Below, one piece after another: positions 36,875 to 47,958 of a DNA stretch of 64,000 nucleotides. Position 1 is the first letter of the stretch. Each line of letters starts with the position of its first letter. The DNA is from Ganoderma boninense (taxonomy: Eukaryota; Basidiomycota; Agaricomycetes; Polyporales; Polyporaceae). The stretch is taken from NCBI GenBank assembly GCA_002900995.3, contig CM035307.1, forward strand, positions 806,001-870,000, in the 5' to 3' direction. The position numbers and the translations under genes are program-made. Under the pieces are notes generated by a model, which worked only from the letters and a program-made list of their open reading frames with translations, searched no databases and was not told the DNA's origin.

Positions 36875-39091
36875 TCACGTCTGCTTCGCCCGCTTCGCAT
36901 CGCGCTCCTCCTTCAAATGACCGATCTCCTTCAGGTCGACGACCTTGAACGGCCACGTGAGCGCGTTCCCCCCGCTCCGCATGATCGGGAGCCCTAGGTC
37001 CTCGAGCAGGTCGTCCGCGTGCTGCGGCCACCTAAGCAACGACAGGATGAAAGAACGGGCAACGCAAGGTCCGTCAGAGGAAGGTAACAGCAGAATCAAA
37101 GCAGAGTCGGAGACGTACGACCAGAACGCGAGGTAGCTCGTATGGCTGTTGTTCAGCGCGGTCGGGATCTGCGGGTAGCGCGCGCGCAGCCACGCCGCGT
37201 CGCGCTCCGTCGCCGCGAGCGCGTCCTCGGGCGTCGCGGGCAGCCGCAGCGCAGCGTCCCCGAGGAAATAGGACGAGATCCAGTGCGATGCGACCTCGGT
37301 GGTGTAGCCGAAGTTCGGCGAGATCTATGCGGCGGGCGTGAGGGGATGAGGCACATGCACGACTAATGCTACTGCATGCCATGGGACGTACGACTGCGCC
37401 GTTGACTGCGAAATCGCGACGGCCGATGTGTTTCGCGGGGACCATTCCGCGGTATAGGCCCGACGACCAGGCCTCCGCGTCCGGGTGCAGAGGAGGGGCA
37501 TCAGCGAGGGTTGTATACTTCCACTGATGCCCAATCGACTCGTTCGTTGCAGGCTGAGGGCCCAACCCCAAGTCGTCAATGGTCTGAGCTGAAAGTCACT
37601 TTAGTTCCAAACGCGCTACTTGAGCATTTATTCATACCATCGAACATTGCAGGCCATGACGACGCGTATCCAGTGGCGATAATGACAGCGCTGGCGGGGA
37701 GAGTCCTCCCGTCATCCAAGATGACCGAATGCCCATCTTGACCATAGCCCGTGGAGCGGGCGGGGCAGACAACGTCAATTTTTCCCGCAACTGCGAGTGA
37801 GTGAAAACCATTTGCGCGAGGCACTCCCTCGTCGTTCACACGAGTATGCCAGTAGGGCAGCACTGTGCGACGCAGTGGCGAGTCAGCAGGAATACCTGTG
37901 GCCTGATACTGCAAGGACGTGCTTTGTAAGAATCGGACGGCGGGGATGGTGCAACAATGGAACAACTTGAATGGACGCACAGCATTTTGGGCGAGACCAT
38001 ACCACCAGAAGTCCACTATCTTCTTGCCGAACCAGGTGGTGTGTAAGAAGCGCCTAACTCTGTTGTAAGTCGAATGGCAACCGTAATGCGACGCATATAC
38101 GTACTCAAGACTGGTGCGAAGATGTATGTGCGGCGAGAACAGCGAGAGCAACCTAGGTTATCGTAAGTACAAGGATAAACTGTCTTATGAACTTCGATGG
38201 AGCTTACCTGCTCCTCCGGATGAAGTCCGGCAGGGGCTTTGGACCAGAGGTAAACGCATTCAAGTCAGGGCACACCATGGTGACTTTCCGGCCTTCATTC
38301 GCAAGATACGCGCATATATCCTGCGCGGACTTCCCTCCGCCGATGATGACGATAGGCGCAATCTCGGTGTGGGGGTTGGACGCGACGGCGGGGACGGACG
38401 CCAGAAGCTCTTGCATCTTCGCGCCGAAGTCGACACTGTGGAACACCATGCCGCGGAACCCGGCCGAGGCTGCAGCAGCCGAGCTGAGGTACTCGGGAAC
38501 AAAGCCGGTATTGCAGCCCTGCGAAAGGAGATGAGCTGAAATGTAGAGGAGCGAAAGGTGAATCGGAGACGAACCCCAGTGCAGAGCACAAGACGGTCGT
38601 AGATTCTCGTCTCCTGGACGGAGGTGTCGCGGTGCACCACGTCGAGCTGCCAGCCTGCCCCGGCCGGGTTGCGCTGGATGTGGCGCACGTCCAGGCCGTA
38701 CTGGATCTTGCCCTGGAGGAACTTGGACGCGAATGCCGTCATGTAGGCGTGCATGTCCTCGCCGCCGATGCGCGCGTCTGAGCCCTCGACGAGAGGCGGC
38801 ATCTCCATGGGGGACAGGCGGTATTCGCCATGCACACTGTGCGACGTGCTCAGCGAGTGCAGGGAGTGTGTGGGGGGGAAGATTGGGACTGCAGTGACAT
38901 ACTTACTTGTTGAGAAACAGCCCGGGGTATATGCGGTCCTTGCTCCATACTCCTCCCGCCTCCAAATCTCGAGTCAGGAGCTGGACGTGGAACCCATCTC
39001 TAAGGAGGGTGTAGGCGGTGATCAAGCCCGCCACGCCAGAGCCAACGACCGCAACCGTGCCGGCGCGTGGGTCGCTCCGCTGAGAGGTCAT
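36875..39091 (-). CDS. FAD/NADPH-dependent monooxygenase F1 (FMO-like)
   Basis: Read from ATG 39091 to TGA 36875-36877 through about eight exons, all frames joining cleanly. The N-terminus has the FAD-binding VAVVGSGVAGLITAYTLL (GxGxxG) followed by TRDLEAGGVWSKDRIYPGL. The middle has IIGGGKSAQDICAYLANEG, the second Rossmann motif expected to bind NADPH, then VIIATGYASSWPAMFDG, the ATGY motif of flavin monooxygenases. The C-terminal part includes KYTTLADAPPLHPD and ends DAKRAKQT. FMO-type enzymes oxygenate soft nucleophiles such as S and N; in the ustiloxin pathway two such enzymes (UstF1, UstF2) oxidise the peptide side chain. All three P cores contain one Cys, a plausible target. The gene converges on T1 and is divergent from A2. 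Confidence 0.88.
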
Positions 39092-39932
39092 AGAGGATGA
39101 GACTGCGATAGGGAGGAGGATAGGCTTTGCGTCATGTGCGGGCTGCCTGAACGCAATTGAAATCTAAATAGAAACACATCCAATGAGAGACCTTGAAAGC
39201 ATGAAAGGGAACCTAGGCGGCCCGTCGATGGAGCGAGAAGACGTTCTGGCTTTGCGGCAAGGTACTGGAATGTCGCCTGGATATCTTGCCGAACTTTCGG
39301 AACATGTCATGAAACATGAAATGTGACTGATAGATGAAGCAGCATGTGGACGATGTCTGCCCAAGACGAAAGAAGGAAGGATAGCAGCAAAAGGGGACAC
39401 GGAGGGCAGAGTGAATGCACGGCCGAACGTCACTCTGCCAAACCGCGGGCGCTAGATCTCCAGCCTCAGCGCTCCTCTGGCGTCAGGATGAACTTATGTT
39501 ACGTAAGTGACGCTAGAGTAGGAATCCGAGTAAGTAAGTAGGTTCCGCGAACTTCGCCTCTCCCAGTAACCACAGAAACACCATCCCCTAATCTTGCTGT
39601 CTAGCCGCCAAAACACAACGTTCTCTTAGGGTCCAATCATTCGGCCTCTTGATCATCTCAGAGCTGTCACTGCCCACTCTTTGACTCGGAGACTAAGTAC
39701 CCATCACATGCGTTTGCACCGTGACGCGCCCTCGGAGGCGGTGGCGGGGGAGTAGTACTCGGCTGTGAGCCCAACTTGAAGGTTCCATATGATAGGGACT
39801 TGACAATTCGGGACCCTCGATACGAGACTGTATTAGTCTCGCATGCTACTACGGTGGCCACGGAGTCTAGAAACTGGGCAACAAGGCGGCTCGAACTAGA
39901 TCATCAATGTAAGTACGGGCCCGTGAAAAGGC
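39092..39932. other. divergent spacer between F1 and A2
   Basis: Contains the start of repeat unit 2 at about 39530, similar to 28640-29030. Multiple AAGTAAGTA-like motifs occur at 39525-39540. No gene seen. Confidence 0.5.
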
Positions 39933-40675
39933 ATGAGAGTGGTTTTGTCCGCCGTCTCGAAGACACTCATGCACTCTCACACAGCACTCCTCGTTGCAAC
40001 CAGTGTGCTTGCATGCTTGACGGGGGTCAACCTCCTCACGTCATACTTTGCCGTGCGGATAGGTACCGCTCACAAGCCTGCTCAGCACAATCACAGTGCG
40101 TTCAGCTCTCAATATCTATATTGTACAATACAAGACTGCTGACTTGCATCCTTACCGCTACTGTAGCATACGTCAGCGACGACTACCCCGAGCACTGGCC
40201 TTTGCCGCATACAGATCCCGTCGCCCTCGTCGTCGAGGATTCCTCGCACTACCCCATCCTCGGCCCAGATGCCCGCGAGGAATGGGCCAGTAGCACATCA
40301 AGGGGATTTGGGTACTTCCGCCTGGGCCCGGAGCACCGCGCGTTCACCATCTCGATGTTCCACCAGAACCACTGTCTCCGCGTCATTCGCAGCGCCCTCG
40401 CGGGGGACTACCGCCCAGAGAAGGCGGCGCACGTCGGCCACTGCCTCGTGTACCTCCGCGAGATGATCCTCTGCACTCCGGACCTCACGCTGGAGCCACA
40501 CGACCCGCTAGAGCGCGACTTCGCCGCAGAGCGGGTCGGCGCGGTTCATGTTTGCGATGACTGGCGACAGGTGTACGACGTGTCGTCCAGAAATTGGGAC
40601 GATTGGGTGAAGGTACGCCCGGTTGCCAAACCGAAGAATGCCATGAAGACCGGTACGCAGGCCACCCCGACGTAG
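39933..40675 (+). CDS. UstYa-like (DUF3328) protein A2
   Basis: Exons 39933-40095 and 40167-40675 encode 223 residues. The same N-terminal anchor as A1 (LLVATSVLACLTGVNLLTSYF), then TYVSDDYPEHWPLPH, FTISMFHQNHCLRVI and HVGHCLVYLREMILC. Both HxxHC motifs are intact. Compared with A1 it differs mainly in the region after the membrane helix and in the C-terminal tail (KTGTQATPT). Intron position and phase are the same as in A1. Its product is expected to be a membrane-anchored oxidase facing the secretory lumen, acting on the P2 core by analogy with UstYa. Confidence 0.88.
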
Positions 40676-41242
40676 GCGTGCGTCATCATTCCTGTCCACG
40701 GTGTCTCATCTAACACAGTCCTATAGTTCCATCGTGTGGTGCTGTTGGAAATAGATGGGAGGCACGGGAAGGATCACGTCGCCATAGAATTCTCTTCCCC
40801 CAGTTCGATCTTTTCGTCCGCAGAACGTAACAAGACCTTCACTTAGTAGTGTGCTCCATATGTTTGACTCCAATTCACAATTTTTTCTTCTTGAGAACTG
40901 ACAGAACTCGGCGACATCCGCGAAACATCACATCACTACTCCCGTGCGCGACTAAGGATCTTCAAGCGCATGGTAGACTATTGAAGGCCGGCGAGTCAAT
41001 GACATGAAGTAAGAGAGGATGTGTAAGAGTCTCAACTGCAGGCGATAAAGACGGGGTGCAGCAAAAGGTGGTACGGGCATATGCATATCTGCGCAAATAC
41101 AACAGCTGGGAAGCGATCGCTGGGTTCGTACTCGACCGACTCCAGCGTACCCGCTCTAGCATGGATGGCAAACCGATCTTTCTGAGGTGACCAACTTCTT
41201 AGCATGACCGAGACGGTGAAAATCGTGAGACTCCTCACCAGG

Positions 41243-41864
41243 TCATTCCCCCCGCGCGTTGCGAGCCTGCACGTCGTAAATCGCAGTCCAATCTTTACAA
41301 GTCATCGTGCCCCACGGCTGCACTGCATGCGCGCCCGTCGGGTCGACCACGGGCTCTAGCCGCGTGTCCCTCCGGCAGAGGATCATCTGGCGCAGGTATT
41401 GCAGGCAATGGAGGGAGACCGCGCTCGGGCCCTGTGGGGTCAGTGCCTCTCGTGCGACGTAGGCACGCCGGATGACGTCGAGGCAGCGCAGCTGGTGGAA
41501 CATCGAGATTGTGTAGGGCTCGCGGTCTTCGCCTATGCGGACGACGCCGTCGTAGGGGAACAGTGTAGCCCATTCGGCGTCGGAAGCGGTCGTGTTGAGC
41601 TCGTAGTGGACGGTGGGCTCGAAGTACATGAGCTTGGGGGGGAGCTCGCCGAGGTCCCACTGGGGCGAGATGTTCTCGTAGATGATACCTGTGGTCACCA
41701 TTAACGTGGCTGCTGATTTTTTGTGGGGGAGAAAAGGACGTACGAGCATCGTAAAGCGTGGTTGAGGCTCGCCCTGATCCGGTGAAGGCGAGGAATAGTA
41801 CACAGGCCATGAATGCCAGTCTCACATACGCAGCGAGTCTCCGTGTAGCTTTGAGGGAGTCCAT
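41243..41864 (-). CDS. UstYa-like (DUF3328) protein B2 with altered His motifs
   Basis: Exons 41744-41864 and 41243-41688 (minus), 188 residues. Starts MDSLKATRRLAAYVRLAFMA with one membrane helix. The lumenal part has IIYENISPQWDLGELPPKL, YFEPTVHYELNTTASDAEW, HQLRCLDVIRRAYVAREALT and SLHCLQYLRQMILC. As in B1 and B3, the first HxxHC is HxxRC and the second lacks its leading His. The membrane segment is three residues shorter than in B1. The gene is convergent with A2 and lies about 630 bp from P2. Confidence 0.85.
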
Positions 41865-42491
41865 GGATGAAGATAGGTTGGTGGAATGAGAACGCTGTGC
41901 ACGCAATCGTGGTACTGAGTAATTACTAGGGAAGAGTGCACGTGTAAGCTTATCTAGGTCATTGCCGGTCTACTTGCTGCTTCCTAGGAGGTATTTGAGT
42001 TTGAATAGTTGGCGGTGAATCGGACAGTGGTTCGGTGGCCAGTTCAACCATGGAAGTTCTGTCATGGAGGCTAGCGCCGTCCAGCCACGCCGCCGCCGTG
42101 TGCTCGCGACTCCACGATGCTGGGCGCTTACATATTAATGTCCCACCACCTCCGCGAGTCTTGTCCGAGTCCGACATTCCTGATCCTTGACCATATGCAC
42201 ACGCTCAAGTCCTTTGGCAGGACAGTCAATACAGTCGCTAGAAATACTCCGTATTTCTGAACCCGTGTAACAAGTCTTTTCACCGCTCATTAGTGATTCA
42301 AACTTATTCTTGAAACTTGAAGGTAGTACATAGTAGTTCTCGTCCAAAAACTGTCGTACAGAATCGCTGACATTTCCATTGCATCAAGTACACCCCTTAA
42401 CAGAATATCTCAATCTTCAACTTGAACTGGTTCAGAACATCCGTCAATAAGGCTATCAATACGCGAGGGCCTTCTCTGAGACACTTACAGG

Positions 42492-42739
42492 CTAGAAGTT
42501 CGCCATGTCGCACTCAAGCTGACGTTTCATCGCGTCGACCGCTGTGCCTGGCACATCGCCATTGCCAGTTGCACCGGTAGGGATGTCAAACTCGTCCAAG
42601 TCGCAGCTTTGTTGTGCTGTGAGTGTCTGTGAACACAACGAAAATTTGCAGATCATAAAAATAATTAAATACCTGTAGCAGGAGCGATGGCGACAAGGCC
42701 CATGAAGAACACGGTAAAGAGGGAGAATGATAGCTTCAT
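42492..42739 (-). CDS. candidate secreted RiPP precursor peptide P2 (core QLECDMANF)
   Basis: Exons 42673-42739 and 42492-42616 (minus), 56-nt intron, 63 residues. Signal peptide MKLSFSLFTVFFMGLVAIAP; leader with C-D-L-DEFDIPTGATG and GDVPGTAVDAM; then KR and the nine-residue C-terminus QLECDMANF. The leader is nearly the same as in P1, but the sequence after the shared QLEC differs and is shorter: MANF replaces the DRYPENF end of P1. There is no Tyr in this core, so if UstYa-like chemistry occurs the cross-link must use other residues. No stop or frame problem is seen, and splice signals are canonical. Confidence 0.85.
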
Positions 42740-42798
42740 GGTCCACACGGGGAAGAGCATCTGTTTAGGCGATGGAAATCCAGGTCCGTCCGAAGGGA

Positions 42799-42806
42799 TT
42801 CTTATA
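42799..42806 (-). promoter_or_regulatory. TATA box of P2
   Basis: TATAAGAA on the minus strand, 60-67 bp upstream of the P2 ATG, the same spacing as in P1. Confidence 0.6.
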
Positions 42807-43309
42807 CTAGAGACAGGGGCCCATCGTGCAATTTCTCGTCCCAGGAAATTACTCCCAAGACGTCTCCTAGGTTTCTTTTAGCGCATGACAACGTCAGTAG
42901 GACTTCTATTGCTGGTCCATCGGGGCCACATCAGACGGCAGCACGAAGGACACCGTGACATACTTCCAGTGCAACGGGCTTCAATCTGACATGTCCAACG
43001 GCATACCCGAAGAACATTACTGGTACTGACATCCGTTACTTGACAGCTCATGCTCCACACTTTTCCGCATGGATGGCGGAAAGGAAGGGCACCCAGCGCT
43101 AGCTGATGGCGCCAGCGCGACTGCCAGGACGGGACTCGGAGTGATGACATGGTATGTAGCTCCTTATGAACAAAATTGTGACCTTGCCCATCTTTCAGAT
43201 TGCGCTCTTTCAACGGGGTGTCCCCACACAGGTCGTCCCTTAAGTTGGAGCCCTCAGTGCGACTCGTCCACGGCTCAGCCCTCGGCCCCGCCTCCATCCG
43301 CTTTTGATT

Positions 43310-44330
43310 ATGTTCCAGACACTGTCCTCAACCGACTTGGGGTCTGCATACGCTCCCCTACTACGGAGCGAAGCTGGTAGCCAGGACGATGTTACCCTAA
43401 CTGACCATGGCTCTCGGTCAAAAGGTGTGTACGAATGATGCAGCGAAGCTTGAGGAGCAGCTGAACTGAAAAACGGGGCATTAGCACTAGAGAATGGTGA
43501 AGAACGAGGTGTACTCATGAAGCGACGCCTCTCGTCTTTGGTGTATTGGGCATGCGCGGTGTCGCTGCTGTGCTCGGCTTTCAACATGTCGCTCCTTTCG
43601 CTCAACATCTCTCCTCGTATCCGTCCATCTCCTCCCCTCGAATACGCAAGCTCATATGTGGGCCTGGGGGCCGCTGTCCGAGACCCATCTGCGCCCCCAC
43701 TCCGCCCCATCACCAATTTCCCGACAGGTGTTGGCCAGGTCAACGAATCCGAGCCTCACGCAGTATACTTCGACGTCCACCGTTGGTCGTCCACATTCGG
43801 CATGGTGTACCCCGAGGATCGCCGCATCCTCTTGTCTTCAACGGTATGTCGTTTTGCATCCTTGAGCGATATATGCGCTAATTTTCGACTGCAGGAGTCA
43901 ACATACATTCAGTTCTGGGCAGGCGACTTTGGGATGGAGCGCTGCTCCTTGAAGTTCATGTCCCCTGCTGAGGGAGGTGTCCTCCTTTCTGCTCCGGAGA
44001 CCACGATACGAGTCTGGCGCGTCGACACACCCCGGCATGGCCTCGACTTCCGCCGCCTGTCATGGAAAAACCGTCCTCCGCGGGGTTCGCTGTTGGCCTC
44101 CTTGATCCTGCGACACAACTCGACCGTCGAGACCGAGGAGTTCCATTGTCTGTCTGGATCGTTCCAGACGTTCGAGCTGTCATGCGCGGACGCTGACTGT
44201 CGGGTCGACTTCCGGCAGTCGCCAAAGAAGAAGGACCTTGGGGAGTGGTATTCAAGCCATGATTTCTTTCGATTTTTAGCTAATATAATTGTTGTTAGGC
44301 TTCTGGCTCGTGCAGCGGCCATCGATATGA
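43310..44330 (+). CDS. U2, orphan type II membrane protein
   Basis: Exons 43310-43424, 43491-43843 and 43895-44240, with a last exon 44299-44330 by analogy to U3; about 281 residues. A short cytosolic N-terminus (MFQTLSSTDLGSAYAPLLRS) leads to a membrane helix (VYWACAVSLLCSAFNMSLL), then a lumenal domain with RPITNFPTGVGQVNESEP, HRWSSTFGMVYPEDRR, YIQFWAGDFGMERCSL and CPSGSF/CLSGSFQTFELSCADADCRVDF, containing four to five conserved Cys. I know no family name. The last donor, GTGAGT in U1 and GTGCGC in U3, is GGGAGT here at 44241, so normal splicing is lost; reading through ends at 44428 with an altered tail in place of FWLVQRPSI. Confidence 0.75.
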
Positions 44331-45592
44331 TCATTCGCATCTATTTGGCGACAACCATCCCCCCTCTGCAATTCTCAAGTTTCCGGTTCCATACAGGAGT
44401 CCGGTCTTACCCTCGCATATGCCTGTAATTCTTCCGAGTCTACTTTTCATGACTCATTCGCGCTTCACCGTAGATTTATCGTGCTACGGGTCATATTTAC
44501 GTTTGCAGTTGTGTACCTATCCATGTCACTCTTGCAATGCTGCACCATTTTTGCATGCAAACCCCTTCGAATATATCTCCGCCTCTGGTTAGTACTGGGT
44601 CTGCGGGTTGAAAGCCAGCTTGACTGCTCTCACGTCTGTGGCATGACCCTTATCTCCAAACTCAGACCTGTCATTACGTTTCTTGTGCCATCTTCGTATG
44701 ACTGGAATGTATACCACTTCTGTTCGAAACCTCTCGTATTTTCAGCAGCGATACTGAATCCACTGTAGCCGGTAATTGTAGCCCCGGCGCCGGCGGTCAG
44801 TCTAGACTCGGATGCCGTAGAGCGATACGATTCCACGCCCATCTGTCTGTCAGCTTCATCCGCATCCGAATAGCGTGCATTCCGCTTCAAGGGCTTCTGC
44901 GGTTGAATACAACTTGCGGCGGTCTCTGCGAGCTTACAGTAGAGTCCTGATTACTACGCCCGGCGCCCTCACTAGCGGCTATGACACTAGGCGCCGCATG
45001 ATCGATTTCCCTTCCTTCTGAACGCAGTTCTCCCAGTGCCTCCACTGCACATTGCGCGAACAATGTCCTGGGGTCCACGACTACATCGCATCAGAATCAA
45101 TCACTGGCACAGCGCCTTCTGCACAACAAACCGCAGTTTCTCCCGATTGCAGCGGCGGCCAATGCCACCGGTGCCAGAGTGTGGCGGTCAGTCCGGAATT
45201 CCTGGCATTCGGCTTCTGGTACATGCCATTTCACGGTTGTTCATGCTTATTATAGGTGCAGTGCAGCCACATAGTCCGTGACCCCCCGTAATATTGCAAT
45301 CCCAGGCTCGTCTTCAGTGGCGCATCATTGGGAATCTCGCTGCCCAACTAACTGCTATCTGTGAGTAACCGTCGACGCATCTACATCCCTGCCAACTAAC
45401 AATCATGGCCATTTGTAAGTATGCTGTGGTAGAAAGACTTGCAGACCGCTTATAGACCACTGCATGCAGCCACTGGTCTGCGGCAGTATTCAAGTCCCCT
45501 CTCGGACAAGCACACAACTTGGCATTCAGAAGTCGCAACGCTTGTGATACATCCTATCCGACCTTCGTTAACCTTGCACTGGACACTCGAGC
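44331..45592. other. spacer with minus-strand coding-like segment X2
   Basis: On the minus strand 44630-44890 is open and reads SYRSTASESRLTAGAGATIT then YSGFSIAAENTRGFEQKWYT. Similar pieces occur in unit 1, and a vaguely similar SAGAAATHF piece in unit 3. A full gene could not be assembled. The rest resembles 33300-34480 at low level. Confidence 0.35.
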
Positions 45593-47639
45593 ATGGATAC
45601 GGACTCATACATTCCAGGAACTCGTGTTGAGTTCATCGGCGTCATGGCCACAATGGGCCTATATTGCATTACCTGCATGCAGACGTAGGACCTCACGTTC
45701 TTCACTGACAATCTTGTTTATGCTGACCAAATTTTCCTATTATAGATTCTTGTACTTCGTCCGGCAGTGAGGACAGACCCCTATCCTCATCTATACATAA
45801 CTCATTCACGTTTCAGAAGCCAAAGAAAAGATCATTGGTCACTTCCTCTCCTCGTAAGTCCTTTCAAGTTGATTCTAGTACACTGCGCGTGAACAGGACA
45901 CAAAATGCCGCCTTGTATCTTAAAGGTCTCATACCTCTGGTACGTTATGAGTCTCATGAATCATGATGGCTTTCGATATGAGACTTAATTAATTTGCAGG
46001 GTTATGGACACAGTTCACCAAGTCATCACCGTCCGAGGCTGTGAGGGCTCAGCCATTCATCAGGTTATTGATGCATGTCTGACACGGTACACCACCCCCG
46101 CAATTTGCAGTCTGGGTACTCATTTCAAGTGTGCATAACCCATTCATACTCTCTCGGTGAGTCGGTTCTGGGCCCAATCGTAAAGCATCATGCTGATACT
46201 TTCAATTCATCAGTGAATACCTTGTATGTACGGCTGCTAACAATTCCAATGCTTCACTAATATTTATGTTTCGTACCACAGTGGGCAGGGCTTTTTACGG
46301 TAAGTCTATTCGAGCGAATAAAGCTGGTTCAAGTTCTAAGGCTGATGCACCATCGGACATCAGAGTTTAGTCACACTGCCAACGCAGCTCTTCTTCGTTA
46401 TGCGCATTTGGCAATGTGAGTGCTAATTTTCATTGCCGTCCGAGTCACACTGAACGGAGATTCGGTATTGCGGTGTATTCTCAGTTGCCAACAAACACTG
46501 GTCCATCCCTCTGCTCTTTGTGAATTTTGTTCGAGTTGCTTTGTACCTTTCACTCAAGCTAACTTTGATGTAGATTCCCTGCTCTGTCTTCCAGTTAGGT
46601 ATGCGGCAGATAGCTGATGATGGTTATGATTATAATGCTAACAGCCTCCTTTCTCCTAAAAGGCGGGTACATTGGTAGGTGATTTATCGTAACACGTATC
46701 ATACAGGCATGTTGACAAGTTGCAGCATTCCTCATTATATGGTAGGCACACGCGTACGCCATACGATTCCGAAATGATCTGATCCATTGGAAACTACACA
46801 CCTAGCCTCAATGGTGGCCCAACAGCGCGTATAATAGTCGTCATCGATGTACGTTATTCTCATTTCATGCTGGTTTTAAGGTTAAAATATCATGTCGTCG
46901 TCCTTCAGAAACTCCCCATGGCGTTTTGGGGCGTCCAAGCTGTAGAAGATATCTTGATATCTTTCACCCTCATATTTCTCCTTTGGAAGAGACGCATATC
47001 AGACGGTTTCCGAAGGTATGCCTATCATTGAACATCTCATGCCTAGTTCGAGGCTCATTCTTCCTTTCACATCAGCACCGACCGGATCCTCTATCGCCTT
47101 ACCATGTTCATTGTTAATACTGGGGTTTGGACGGCCCTCTGCGCCTTGCTTACCCTCATTGCCGTAAGCCTCGCACACTCTCGATTTTTTTGCGATCTCT
47201 TCGACTAACACTGAGCATAAACTCTAATCACACAGATGGCCATCAACCCCAACTTCCAACTTTATGTGTCGCTCAATTTGGTGGTGTGTCCCCTATACTG
47301 CAACGCGCTCCTCGCAAACTTGAACGCGAGGGGTTTCATTCGAGGAGAGAGGTTCACCGAGCCATCGGAGAACATCTCGAACTGTCCTTCGAATGCGTTT
47401 GGCAGGATCACACAGTCAGGTTCAGATGTGAGTGTTCATCGGAACTTGTCCCAGACCCCCAGCCTCAGACTTCAGAGAAGGGTGCATGCTGATGGTGATT
47501 TACGATGCAGCGCTCTCAGAGGACTGGGAACTGGAGCTCCCGTACTGATGTTCTCGAGCTGTCGGGGCCGACCTTCGCGAACAACTCGAACCTTAAGTTA
47601 GGCGAGACGACGAGCGAGGGTGGTTTTTCTGTAGTATAG
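45593..47639 (+). CDS. DUF6534-type multi-pass membrane protein T2
   Basis: Starts MDTDSYIPGTRVEFIGVMAT at 45593 and stops with TAG at 47637-47639. Exons and helices match T1: FLYFV, VSYLWVMDTVHQVITVRGC, SLVTLPTQLFFVMRIWQ, HWSIPLLF, GVQAVEDILISFTLIFLLWK and the DUF6534 block (LYRLTMFIVNTGVWTALCAL, YVSLNLVVCPLYCNALLANL). The tail after FTEPSENIS is divergent from T1. It converges on F2. Function unknown; its constant presence next to the P/A/B genes suggests a locus-specific role such as sensing or trafficking, which is a guess. Confidence 0.78.
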
Positions 47640-47958
47640 AACGAACAGGGCCTCTGTGTCTCTCGAAGGGTGTCTGGACGCAAGCAATGTCATGCGTTAC
47701 GTTGAAATTGAAGTTACCTACTGGTCATGATACGAATATGAAACGCGATGCTTTCCAGTCCGCTCCCACTCGATTCCTGCTCGTCGCCTATGCGCCTCTC
47801 CATGCACTGTTCAGCACAAGACCAAAGGACTCACCTCCCCAATGTGCAGCCACAGGCCATGATACGAGGAAGCGGCCACACGACAGGTTGAAAGCAGCTA
47901 CACACTAGACCTAGACATAAATAAGTGCACAGCGAGGACACGCACATACACATCGTGA

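Larger units (their letters stand above)
28640..39120. repeat. RiPP-like gene cassette, unit 1
   Basis: Direct repeat unit of about 10.5 kb carrying A1, B1, P1, U1, T1 and F1. The same gene order, orientations and exon structures recur in unit 2, and similarity extends into the spacer upstream of A. Confidence 0.85.
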
